From the NCBI GenBank assembly GCA_028692205.1, contig JAQUXV010000102.1, positions 1 to 8,272 of the forward strand: a stretch of 8,272 bases of DNA, read 5' to 3'. This DNA is from Eubacteriales bacterium (GTDB lineage Bacteria > Bacillota_A > Clostridia > Christensenellales > Aristaeellaceae). The translations under genes and the position numbers were made by a program. Positions 1 to 6,384 of the stretch are shown here, piece by piece. The notes beneath the pieces were generated by a model. That model saw only the letters and a list, made by a program, of their open reading frames with translations, did no database searches and was not told where the DNA came from. The stretch's first letter is position 1. Each line of letters begins with the position of its first letter.

Positions 1-2
1 GG

Positions 3-77
3 CGCGACCATCCCATTCTGACGGCGTCTCCGGAAACGCAATACCTGAAATGCGGGATTTATCAGGTGTTTAAGTAA
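3..77 (+). CDS. C-terminal end of an unidentified protein (5' partial)
   Basis: An open frame enters from the left edge and ends at a TAA at 75-77, giving 24 visible residues (RDHPILTASPETQYLKCGIY, then QVFK). The other two plus-strand frames also stop in this stretch (frame 1 at 19-21, frame 2 at 72-74), so the choice rests on composition: this frame reads like a normal beta-rich protein C-terminus ending in a basic residue. No domain can be recognised from so short a piece and I do not assign a function. No strong terminator follows. Only small inverted repeats are visible (GGCT/AGCC at 101-115 and ACCGC/GCGGT at 117-131). The stretch could also be non-coding. Confidence 0.4.
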   Translation, partial: RDHPILTASPETQYLKCGIYQVFK

Positions 78-385
78 GCAGAGTTAAAGCTCGATGCAAC
101 GGCTTAGGCGCAGCCCACCGCGGAATGCGGTTGAGGATGTCATTTGGAAGGCGCTTGTACGGTTGGCGGCAACCGCTGCCGGTGTATAACACTGCCGTAG
201 CTGCGTATTCGATAACGCTCAGCGCCAAACCGATCAGGCATTTCGGGTTCCGCTGTGTTCATGTTTTGAATACGAATAGCGCATCCGGATTAAAAAATCT
301 GCCTTTAAGCCGCTTGTTCCAAGCCCTCCCGGATCATGGGCGCGTCATCGGACTTACCGCCTTCAGGGGGAACGGGTTATCGGTT
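78..385. other. Intergenic region with no supportable gene
   Basis: About 300 bases lie between the partial plus-strand gene and the terminator of the minus-strand acetyltransferase gene. A 145-codon plus-strand frame opens at 125, but it runs antisense through the acetyltransferase gene, has no good ribosome binding site, and its translation is rich in Arg, Cys and Trp with no recognisable motif, so I treat it as a shadow. Two weak small inverted repeats occur at 101-115 and 117-131. I see no convincing promoter, RNA gene or mobile-element end. Confidence 0.5.
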
Positions 386-431
386 TATAAAATACAAACG
401 CTTCTGCCCATCGGTGGCAGAAGCGCTTGTA
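386..431 (-). terminator. Rho-independent terminator of the GNAT gene
   Basis: The arms at 393-408 and 416-431 form a 16-bp stem with one mismatch around a 7-nt loop (409-415). Read on the minus strand, the stem is followed at once by TTTTATAAAC. It begins 24 nt after the acetyltransferase stop codon. The U-rich side lies only on the minus-strand exit, so it terminates leftward transcription. Confidence 0.82.
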
Positions 432-455
432 CATGTCCGGTAGGCAGCCGGCAAA

Positions 456-896
456 TTACTTTCTGGCAGCCGTTTCAGGCTTTACGGGATCGCGGATCAT
501 CATTCGGTTGCTTTCAGTATAGAAGCCGACTTTGGCGTACAGCCCGGCGGCCGTGCTGGTGAGCAGAAGGCCCTTGCCGCGGCACACCTTCGCATCGGAA
601 ACCGCGTAACGAACCAGCGCGAGGCCCAGCCCTTTGCCGCGTTCTTCCGGGGCCACAATCACATCCGCGATATAGTAGTTGGTGGAAAGGTCGGAGGTGA
701 CCCGAAGAAATCCGACCAGCTTGCCGTCGGGGCTGAATACCCCGTAGGGATAGGCATGGCGCATGGAAAGCCGGAGCGTCTTCGCGTCCCGGTTTTTGGC
801 CCAGTAGGTGTGCTTCAGCAATGCGGCGACTTCCGCCAGCTTGAATTTCCAGCGTTTGCGGCTGAGGGTGTAACCGTTGATGTGCTGATCCTTCAT
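456..896 (-). CDS. GNAT-family N-acetyltransferase
   Basis: A 146-residue protein, a usual length for a single-domain GNAT enzyme. This family transfers an acetyl group from acetyl-CoA to an amine on a small molecule or protein, in the cytoplasm. The acetyl-CoA binding motif A is clear at residues 78-97 (DVIVAPEERGKGLGLALV), with the R-G-K-G-L-G pyrophosphate loop at 86-91. Motif B follows near 112-127, with AGLYAKVGFY carrying the Tyr often used as general acid. The N-terminal part (TYWAKNRD at 30-37, YGVFSPDGKLVGFLRVTSD at 51-69) matches a widespread uncharacterised GNAT subgroup, so the substrate is unknown. On the minus strand an AGGGATGG-like purine run precedes the ATG. The gene lies 120 nt downstream of the TraB-like gene on the same strand and ends just before a strong terminator. 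I saw no convincing promoter of its own, so it may be read from the upstream operon. Confidence 0.9.
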   Translation of the reverse strand: MKDQHINGYTLSRKRWKFKLAEVAALLKHTYWAKNRDAKTLRLSMRHAYPYGVFSPDGKLVGFLRVTSDLSTNYYIADVIVAPEERGKGLGLALVRYAVSDAKVCRGKGLLLTSTAAGLYAKVGFYTESNRMMIRDPVKPETAARK

Positions 897-1016
897 GTCG
901 ATACCATCCCTTTACTGATTGATCTATGTTTGTGGCGCGGACGGATCGGGGCAAAGCCGACAATGCCGCGTTTAGGGTGCTGTGTCAGGTGCAAGAGACT
1001 GGAATTCGGAACCTGC

Positions 1017-1982
1017 TTAGGGGGTTGCGCCGCTTTCGCTCGCAAGCGTCACCGTATACCCCTTTTGCCGCAGAAGCGTGACGATGCTGCCCTCCGGCAA
1101 AACCAGATGCAGCAGCCCAACCGTAACAAAGTACGATCCGCCGCTCTCCAGCATCGCCGCGAGCCGCTCGGCCATGCGCACGTTGCGCTCGGTCACCAGC
1201 TTCGTGTGGTACTCCGTGCATTCGGCTTCGTAACCGGGGGCGAGGTAACTGCTGATATATTGTTCGGAAAAAGCCTGCGCGTTCCCTGCACGCCACCACT
1301 CGGGCCAGCTGGCAATGGTGGCGTCCATGCCGGTGGCGCTTTGCGGATTGAGGATGGTATCGCACTCGGTTCTCAGCAGATAACGTTTGAGTGAATCGCT
1401 GAACCCTTCCAGCACATCGGTCTGCTCGGCGGCTGTTTCCAGATAAGCGGTTTGCTTGCCGTTGCTTGCGGCGTAGGCCTGCACCTGCTTTTCCACGCCC
1501 AGCGACAGTGCTTGCGATACGTTGGCCGCGCCCAGCTCGGCGGCGGTGGAATACACCGCCAGCGTGTTGATGACGCCCCAGGGCTTTAACCCGTCCAGTT
1601 GCCGGATAGGGATGCTGAGCTGATCGCAAACCTGTTTAAGCTCGGTGTACAGCTCGTCCCCGATCAGGGCTTGCAGGGTTTCGCCTTCGGGCAGCGCCAT
1701 GCGGCTTTGAATTTGCGACACCACTTCATCGGAAGCGGTATCGCATTCATACACAAAGGTATCCGCCTGCGCCATGGCCTGTCGGATTTCCGTGCCGAAG
1801 GGATACATGGCCTTCTCGCCCACGTGGATGGAACCCAGCAGGTACATATCGCCCTGCCCTCCGGAAACATGATACAAAATGCCTTTGCTCCCTTCGGCCG
1901 GGTGGGTGAACGCCCAACCCAACAGGCCCACTGCAAGCGTTGCGACCGCGGCTGCGAGCCAGAGCCATTTTTGCTTTCTCAT
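1017..1982 (-). CDS. TraB/GumN family protein, membrane-anchored
   Basis: A 321-residue protein of the TraB/GumN family, which is related to the animal Tiki Wnt proteases and to pheromone-shutdown TraB. Bacterial members are predicted metal-dependent hydrolases of unknown substrate. After a basic start (MRKQK) comes one hydrophobic segment at residues 6-24 with no lipobox, which suggests a signal anchor and an extracytoplasmic domain. Family motifs are in order: the GxxH motif LLGSIHVG at 48-55 (His53), the acidic motif VYECDT at 77-82 (Glu79), the central LGVEKQVQAYAASNGK and LETAAEQ block at 161-187, an ERN motif near 265-267, and the C-terminal VGLLHL at 288-293 (His292). Its ATG overlaps the helicase TGA as ATGA, which implies translational coupling. 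It is the last gene of the three-gene cluster. The fold and family are secure; enzymatic activity is inferred from the kept motifs. Confidence 0.88.
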   Translation of the reverse strand: MRKQKWLWLAAAVATLAVGLLGWAFTHPAEGSKGILYHVSGGQGDMYLLGSIHVGEKAMYPFGTEIRQAMAQADTFVYECDTASDEVVSQIQSRMALPEGETLQALIGDELYTELKQVCDQLSIPIRQLDGLKPWGVINTLAVYSTAAELGAANVSQALSLGVEKQVQAYAASNGKQTAYLETAAEQTDVLEGFSDSLKRYLLRTECDTILNPQSATGMDATIASWPEWWRAGNAQAFSEQYISSYLAPGYEAECTEYHTKLVTERNVRMAERLAAMLESGGSYFVTVGLLHLVLPEGSIVTLLRQKGYTVTLASESGATP

Positions 1983-4417
1983 GGCGCCTCGCTTTCATTT
2001 GCAAGCCGGTTGAGCGAACAGGCCGCCCCGGCAATATCCTCGTTGATAATCCGCCATTCCGGCGGCAGAAGGCGCAGATAGCGCGTATCGTAATACCGGT
2101 CGTCCAGAAGAACCACCAGCCCCCGGTCATTTTCAGTGCGGATGACGCGGCCCGCCGCCTGTGAAACTTTCTGCATGGCGGGAATCATCCACGCGTACAG
2201 GAAGCCGTCGCCGAAACGTTCCTCGTAATACGCCTGCTGGGCCCGAAGCCGGGGCGTAGGCGTCGGCAGGCCCATGCCCACGATCAGCGCGCCGATAAGC
2301 TGCTCGCCCGGCAAATCCACCCCTTCGGAGAAAACGCCGCCTAATACGCACAGGCCTAGCTTCGGCCCGACCTCCGCGGTGAACGCGGCAAGAAAGCGGC
2401 TGCGAGCTTCCTCGGACATGTCGTTTTCCTGTACCAGCAGCGGCGGGACCGGCAATTGCATCAGCGGTTCCAGTACCAGCCGGAGGTAGGCATAGCTGGG
2501 GAAATAGACGATGTAGTTGCCGCTGCGCGAGCTTACCGCCTCGGCAATGCTCTGCGCCACGTGTTCGGCGCTCGCCTCCCGGAAGGCATAGCGGGTTTGC
2601 ACGCGCCGCCGCACCACCTGCAGGCGTTCCGGTGGGAAAGGTGATGGAAGCGAAAAGCACGCGTCCTCCTCCGTGCCCCCCAGCAAAACCCGCATATCGG
2701 GCAGCGGCGCGAGCGTGGCCGAGAAGAACACGCTGCCGCGAAGGTTTTTAGTCGTCGCGGCGATGACTTCGGCAGGGGAAAGGCAAAAAAGTTCCAGCTC
2801 CTGCTCCTTGCCATGCGGCGTCAGCAGGGCGGCGTACCGATTGTCAAAATGTTCCGCGGCATAGCCGAAGGCGCACAGCGTGCGAAGCAGCTTCCCCGCG
2901 CTCTGCCTGCATTCCGCGGAGGGCAGGCGTTCGCCGAGCAGGTTCATCGTGGCGACGATAAGCGCCTGCACGGCCTCCGTTACCTCCGGCGGCGGAACGG
3001 GAAGGCGGATGGCCTCATAACCGGCTGCCCGTGCCGGGCTTGGGGCCGTTTGCGCGGGACTGTCGGTGGTTTCATCGCCGGGGATGGAGGCTTCCGGCGT
3101 GCCATCCGTTTCCGGATTGCCGCCGCTTGCCCTGAGCGCGGTGAGCAACGTGGAAAACGATTTATAAAACGGATGCTTCCGCCCAAGCGCCTTGCCGAAA
3201 ACCGTGCGGTATGCGCGCAGCTCCCGGCTGTCCAGCGCGCCGGAAAGGCTTTCCTGCACACGCGGCAGCAGATGATGCGCTTCGTCGATCAGCAGGGTAA
3301 AATCCCGGTGCTGCTGAAAAAGGCGCACAATCTGCACAAACGGGTCGAAAGCGTAGTTTACGTCCATCAGCACCACGTCGGCCAGCTCGGTCAGCGCCAG
3401 CGCCAGCTCGAAGGGGCAGAGGCGGTATTCGTCCGCAACGGCGGTGACGATCTCCTCCGACCAGATCGCGTCGGTCGCAAGCAGCTTCTGTATGGCGTCC
3501 GGCTGCCGCAGGTAGTGGCCTTTGGCGCGGGGGCAATCATCCGGATGGCAGCGGGTGGGGGAAGGGCAAAGCTTCTCCTTGGCAAGCAGAGTGCATACGC
3601 GGGCCTTCATGCCCTGCGCGCGCATCCTTTCCAACGCGGCCAGCGGGCTTTGCCGGGCCGTGGTGCGCGCCGTTAAGTACACAAGCTTGCGCGTTTTACC
3701 CTCGCCCAATGCTTTCAGGGCGGGAAACAGCACCGCGGCGCTCTTGCCGGTGCCGGTGGGCAGCGACGCGAATAGACGCTTCCGGCGCGTGATCGCCGTA
3801 TACACCTGCACGGCCAGCTCCCGCTGGCCCGCGCGATATGCGGGAAAGGGAAAGGCCATGGCGCGAAGGCTCTCGTCCCGTTTTTGCCTATGGTCACGCT
3901 CAGTGATTGCGAAGGCAAGCCACGGGTCCAGCAACTGGTACAGCGCTTGCTGCAAAAAGGCGCGCTCCGCCGTCTCGGCAAAAATGCGCAGGGGCTGCCC
4001 TTCTTCGTTTACATAGACAACCCGCGTATCCACGGTTTCGGCTTCATCCGTAATCGTCAGCATGGCGGCATAAAGCCTGGCCTGCGCAAGGTGGTCGGGC
4101 AGCGGCGCATCGGGCGGCTCGTGGCAGAGCTTAATCTCCTCCACGCAGGGCGGGTTGCCCTCGCGATAGGCGTCCATGCGGCCGAAAAGGGTAATGGTTT
4201 CACCGCCGCGCTCCACATCGCAGCGCAGCGGCTTCTCGATTTCAAATTCTTCCGCCTGCGCGGTTTCCCGCGCCTGATGCGCGCGCGTGCCCGCCTGCAT
4301 TTCCGCCAAACCCGCGCCGAGCGTGATATCGGGCGGGAAAAAGGAGAAGGCAACCAGAGTGCGCACGGATACCCGGAAAGCTGGGAAAGACGGCGGGGTC
4401 TCCTTCTGCTCCGGCAT
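1979..4417 (-). CDS. RecB-like nuclease / XPD-DinG-type Fe-S DNA helicase fusion
   Basis: An 812-residue predicted superfamily 2 DNA helicase of the XPD/Rad3/DinG group (typical 5'-3' polarity) with an added N-terminal nuclease. The nuclease part (about 14-160) shows the RecB/Cas4-like PD-(D/E)XK signature: AGTRAH (42-47), GRMDAY (Asp82), VEEIKL (Glu94, Lys96) and the QARLY motif (Gln112, Tyr116). The helicase part shows Walker A LPTGTGKS (219-226, Lys225), motif Ia YLTART (247-252), candidate Fe-S ligands Cys284, Cys290, Cys295 and Cys334, DEAH box LLIDEAHHL (375-383), FSATL (565-569), GVDLPGEQ (699-706) and motif VI QAAGRVIR (753-760). A Ser/Thr/Pro/Gly-rich stretch at 430-465 looks like a flexible linker. 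The start is supported by AGGGA 7 nt upstream, inside the end of the preceding peptidase gene. Likely role: DNA repair or processing of branched or foreign DNA. It is not a classical E. coli DinG, and the Staphylococcus-type DinG carries a different, DnaQ-like exonuclease domain. Confidence 0.9.
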   Translation of the reverse strand: MPEQKETPPSFPAFRVSVRTLVAFSFFPPDITLGAGLAEMQAGTRAHQARETAQAEEFEIEKPLRCDVERGGETITLFGRMDAYREGNPPCVEEIKLCHEPPDAPLPDHLAQARLYAAMLTITDEAETVDTRVVYVNEEGQPLRIFAETAERAFLQQALYQLLDPWLAFAITERDHRQKRDESLRAMAFPFPAYRAGQRELAVQVYTAITRRKRLFASLPTGTGKSAAVLFPALKALGEGKTRKLVYLTARTTARQSPLAALERMRAQGMKARVCTLLAKEKLCPSPTRCHPDDCPRAKGHYLRQPDAIQKLLATDAIWSEEIVTAVADEYRLCPFELALALTELADVVLMDVNYAFDPFVQIVRLFQQHRDFTLLIDEAHHLLPRVQESLSGALDSRELRAYRTVFGKALGRKHPFYKSFSTLLTALRASGGNPETDGTPEASIPGDETTDSPAQTAPSPARAAGYEAIRLPVPPPEVTEAVQALIVATMNLLGERLPSAECRQSAGKLLRTLCAFGYAAEHFDNRYAALLTPHGKEQELELFCLSPAEVIAATTKNLRGSVFFSATLAPLPDMRVLLGGTEEDACFSLPSPFPPERLQVVRRRVQTRYAFREASAEHVAQSIAEAVSSRSGNYIVYFPSYAYLRLVLEPLMQLPVPPLLVQENDMSEEARSRFLAAFTAEVGPKLGLCVLGGVFSEGVDLPGEQLIGALIVGMGLPTPTPRLRAQQAYYEERFGDGFLYAWMIPAMQKVSQAAGRVIRTENDRGLVVLLDDRYYDTRYLRLLPPEWRIINEDIAGAACSLNRLANESEAP

Positions 4418-4420
4418 GGG

Positions 4421-5104
4421 CTAATCCCTGCGGCTGCGGGAAATCAGCACAAGACGCAGAAGCTGCAAAAGGCTGGAGATGGTGGCCGCCACATAGGTCA
4501 TGGCCGCCGCGGTCAGCACGGAGCGCACGCCCTGAAGTTCGTCTTCGGTTAAGTAGTTGCCCTCGGCAAGCGTTATCAGCGCGCGATGGCTGGCGTTAAA
4601 TTCTACGGGCAGCGTGATCAGCGAAAACACCAGCGTCGCCGCGAAACAGGCGATGCCGATGTTGATCAACGGGTCCCAGGAAAAGATCATGCCCAGGATA
4701 AAGAGCGGGAAATACAGATTGCTGCCGATGTTCACCACCGGCACGAACGCGGTGCGTAGTTTAAGCGGCCCATATTCATGCCGTTTCTGCATGGCGTGGC
4801 CGCACTCGTGCGCGGCGATGCCGATGGCCGCAATGCTGCTTTTGCCGTATACTCCCTGCGACAGGTGCAGGATGTTCGTTCTCGGGTCGAAGTTGTCGGT
4901 CAGTTCGCCGTCGATGGGCTCAATGGCAACGACGCTGCTGCCGTCACGCGCCAGAATATCGCGGGAAACCTCGTCTGCGGTAACGCCGCGGCGGGTGCCG
5001 ATTCTGCCGTACTTCGCATAAGCCGACTTCACTTTATATTGCGCCCACATCCCCAACAACAGGCCGGGAAGCAGGAAAACAAGCGTCCAATCCAAATAAT
5101 ACAT
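4421..5104 (-). CDS. YugP-type neutral zinc metallopeptidase (integral membrane)
   Basis: A 227-residue membrane protein of the YugP family (Pfam Zn_peptidase_2), common in Bacillota and predicted to be a zinc-dependent peptidase; its physiological substrate is not established. The zinc motif is AAHECGHAMQ, with His99, Glu100 and His103, and a downstream Glu168 in LPVEFNAS is the likely third ligand. Hydrophobic segments lie at about 4-20, 121-142, 148-166 and 197-220. The WAQYKVKSAYAKY sequence after the first segment is typical of the family. The frame stays open upstream to an ATG at 5173, but I chose the ATG at 5104: it has GTGGAGG 7 nt upstream, begins directly with the expected first membrane segment, and leaves the upstream promoter outside the gene. 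It is the first gene of the operon, and the helicase begins 3 nt after its TAG stop. Confidence 0.9.
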   Translation of the reverse strand: MYYLDWTLVFLLPGLLLGMWAQYKVKSAYAKYGRIGTRRGVTADEVSRDILARDGSSVVAIEPIDGELTDNFDPRTNILHLSQGVYGKSSIAAIGIAAHECGHAMQKRHEYGPLKLRTAFVPVVNIGSNLYFPLFILGMIFSWDPLINIGIACFAATLVFSLITLPVEFNASHRALITLAEGNYLTEDELQGVRSVLTAAAMTYVAATISSLLQLLRLVLISRSRRD

Positions 5105-5111
5105 ACCCAGG

Positions 5112-5118
5112 CCTCCAC
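5112..5118 (-). promoter_or_regulatory. Ribosome binding site that fixes the peptidase start
   Basis: On the minus strand GTGGAGG stands 7 nt before the ATG at 5104. No comparable site precedes the in-frame ATG at 5173. This decides the shorter 227-residue product. Confidence 0.75.
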
Positions 5119-5144
5119 AAAAAGCAACCGATGTGCTATGATAA

Positions 5145-5164
5145 TTACGGCTGATCAACCGTAA
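5145..5164. promoter_or_regulatory. Operator-like 20-bp dyad at the presumed transcription start
   Basis: The half-sites TTACGGCTGA (5145-5154) and TCAACCGTAA (5155-5164) pair at 9 of 10 positions; the only mismatch is C5151 against A5158. The dyad lies about 4 nt downstream of the predicted -10 box, covering roughly +1 to +18, where a repressor would block initiation or clearance. There is no loop, so it looks like a dimeric-protein site rather than an RNA hairpin. The binding protein is unknown. Confidence 0.4.
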
Positions 5165-5168
5165 GAAT

Positions 5169-5196
5169 AGCATACACTATTCCGCAGGAAATTCAA
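5169..5196 (-). promoter_or_regulatory. Predicted sigma70-type promoter of the peptidase-helicase-TraB operon
   Basis: On the minus strand TTGAAT (5191-5196) and TATGCT (5169-5174) are separated by 16 nt. Each matches the consensus at four or five of six positions. Transcription would start near 5162, giving a leader of about 58 nt before the ATG at 5104. It is the only reasonable promoter I found in front of the operon, but it is a sequence match only. Confidence 0.45.
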
Positions 5197-5470
5197 GACG
5201 GATTGCGAAAACGTAGGGAGAAACCACCCGACGCCACCTCGGGGCCCTGCAACCGGAACGCGATAGCCCCGCGTTTGACAGAGTAACAACGGATGAAAAA
5301 CCCTTGTGAACAGGGAACATTGTCATCGCGGGATTGATGAAAATCGGCAGGGGCAAGCGCCCGGCTCCACCATGAAGCGTTCAGCAATCAAAGGCGTACC
5401 CACGCCGCGCGGAAAATGAAAACCGCCATGTTTCTGGTTTACAGGGCAGGGTAATGCTACCAACCGCTGA
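5197..5470. other. Divergent intergenic region, no gene seen
   Basis: This lies between the operon promoter and the ribosome binding site of the flavin reductase gene. Short minus-strand frames cross it (5193-5387 and 5323-5613), but they lack ribosome binding sites and recognisable motifs. Small inverted repeats occur at 5227-5243 (CCCGA/TCGGG), 5240-5271 (CGGGGC/GCCCCG, 20-nt loop) and 5351-5362 (GGGC/GCCC). A perfect TTGACA at 5275-5280 has no matching -10 box at 15-18 nt, so I do not call a promoter for the rightward gene, although one must lie here or in this leader. Confidence 0.5.
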
Positions 5471-5485
5471 AAGGAGCGATATTCA

Positions 5486-5989
5486 ATGAAAGAGGTATCC
5501 TTTACGGAAATTGCCGGAATCGTTATCAAACAAATGCGCAACGGAGGCGTTTTCCTGACCACCTCCGACGGCACGGTAAACAACGTGATGACCATTGGCT
5601 GGGGCGGGCCCAACGTGTTCTTTAACCAGCCCTGTTTTATCGCACCGGTACGTAAAAGCCGTTATAGTTACAGGATTCTGCAGAAGAACGCGGCGTTCAC
5701 CGTAAGCGTGCCGCTGCATGATATGAAAGAACAGCTTGCCGTGGCGGGCAGCAAGAGCGGACGCGATATGGATAAGTTCTCGGGCCATGGCATGACCGCT
5801 GCACCCGCGCAGGCCGTGAACGTGCCCATTGTGGCGGAGTGTGAGCTGCACATCGAGTGCGAACCGATGGGCACCCTGACACAATCGGCGGATACCCTGC
5901 CGCAGGATGTGCTGGACCGCTTTTACGCGTCGCGCGACATGCACACGTTCTTTCTGGGCAAAGTCGTGAAATGTTACTATACCAAATAA
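5486..5989 (+). CDS. Flavin reductase family protein (flavoredoxin-like, FMN-binding split barrel)
   Basis: A 167-residue cytoplasmic protein of the flavin reductase-like, FMN-binding split-barrel family. Members bind FMN and either reduce free flavin with NAD(P)H or pass electrons as flavoredoxins. Typical features are the N-terminal strand and loop GGVFLTTSDGTVNNVMTIGW (20-39), the block around PCFIAPVRKSRYSYRILQ (49-66) expected to contact the flavin phosphate, FTVSVP (71-76), the GSKSGRDMDKF motif (88-98) characteristic of the flavoredoxin branch, and C-terminal strands ECELHIECEP (118-127) and HTFFLGKVVKCY (153-164). The ATG has AAGGAG 9 nt upstream (5471-5476). It is a single-gene unit, divergent from the peptidase operon and convergent with the histidine kinase gene. 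The physiological electron donor and acceptor cannot be told from sequence. Confidence 0.9.
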   Translation: MKEVSFTEIAGIVIKQMRNGGVFLTTSDGTVNNVMTIGWGGPNVFFNQPCFIAPVRKSRYSYRILQKNAAFTVSVPLHDMKEQLAVAGSKSGRDMDKFSGHGMTAAPAQAVNVPIVAECELHIECEPMGTLTQSADTLPQDVLDRFYASRDMHTFFLGKVVKCYYTK

Positions 5990-6034
5990 GAATCGAATGC
6001 CCGCGGATTTAGCTGCGGGGAAATCCATAGGGAA

Positions 6035-6072
6035 GGCAAACGCCGCCGACAGAGATGTCGGCGGCGTTTGCC
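6035..6072. terminator. Perfect 17-bp-stem hairpin between convergent genes, probable terminator
   Basis: GGCAAACGCCGCCGACA (6035-6051) and its exact reverse complement (6056-6072) flank a GAGA loop. The hairpin starts 45 nt after the flavin reductase stop. It lacks a U-tract on either side (AACTCAG on the right; TTCCC when read leftwards), so it is not a textbook intrinsic terminator. The GTTT run inside the right arm and its position between converging genes make termination or 3'-end protection the likeliest role. Confidence 0.5.
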
Positions 6073-6265
6073 AACTCAGCTTGCAGAAAAAAAGCCCATC
6101 AGCATTGTCGCCTGTGGCACAACGGGCGGTAACGCACGTCCGTGTACGCTCCTGCCCGTATGCGGCTTGGCTTCTTGCAGCTGGATACTTTTGAACAAAC
6201 GGGGCGTGCGTGTTTGCATGTGGGCGGTTGACAGCGTGGGCTTGCATAGCGACAGGCTATTTTCC

Positions 6266-6287
6266 AATACCGGCGATAAATACCGGC
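6266..6287. repeat. Two direct copies of AATACCGGC, 13-nt period
   Basis: Identical 9-mers at 6266-6274 and 6279-6287 are separated by GATA. The 13-nt period is not a whole helical turn. It may be chance or a local duplication. Confidence 0.5.
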
Positions 6288-6363
6288 CTGTATAAGGCAG
6301 GTTGGTTTCGCATATCTGCGAAAACGCCCACCCGGGTCGGAGAACTTTTCAGCATCCGCAAGG

Positions 6364-6384
6364 ATGGCGGACGACGTTCGCCAT
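6364..6384. repeat. Near-perfect 21-bp palindrome downstream of the kinase gene
   Basis: ATGGCGGACG (6364-6373) and CGTTCGCCAT (6375-6384) surround a central A6374, with one G-T wobble position. It lies 28 nt after the histidine kinase stop. As RNA it could form an 8-bp stem with a short loop, but no U-tract follows on the minus strand, so a terminator role is uncertain. Confidence 0.45.

Noticed and set aside
125..562. A 145-codon plus-strand open frame at the left end
   Set aside because: It overlaps the well-supported GNAT gene in antisense, has no good ribosome binding site and its product resembles no protein family.
514..963. Alternative 149-codon minus-strand frame overlapping the GNAT gene
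   Set aside because: It is an out-of-frame shadow rich in Arg, Gly and His; the GNAT motifs are all in the other frame.
2813..3676. A 287-codon plus-strand frame and other long plus-strand frames antisense to the helicase and kinase
   Set aside because: They are GC-rich shadows of the real minus-strand genes: no ribosome binding sites, no recognisable domains, and the minus-strand frames carry full family motifs.
5105..5173. Longer start of the zinc peptidase at the ATG at 5173
   Set aside because: The ATG at 5104 has GTGGAGG at 7 nt and begins at the expected first membrane segment; the extra 23 codons overlap the predicted promoter and the dyad.
5275..5303. Promoter for the flavin reductase gene based on TTGACA at 5275-5280
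   Set aside because: No -10-like hexamer lies at 15-18 nt (the region reads AAAAACCC), so the match is probably chance.
5444..5469. FMN riboswitch upstream of the flavin reductase gene, because of the GGGCAGGGT string
   Set aside because: Only this short string fits. The following CCTACCGGCGGT-type element and the other conserved helices of the RFN element are missing in the leader.
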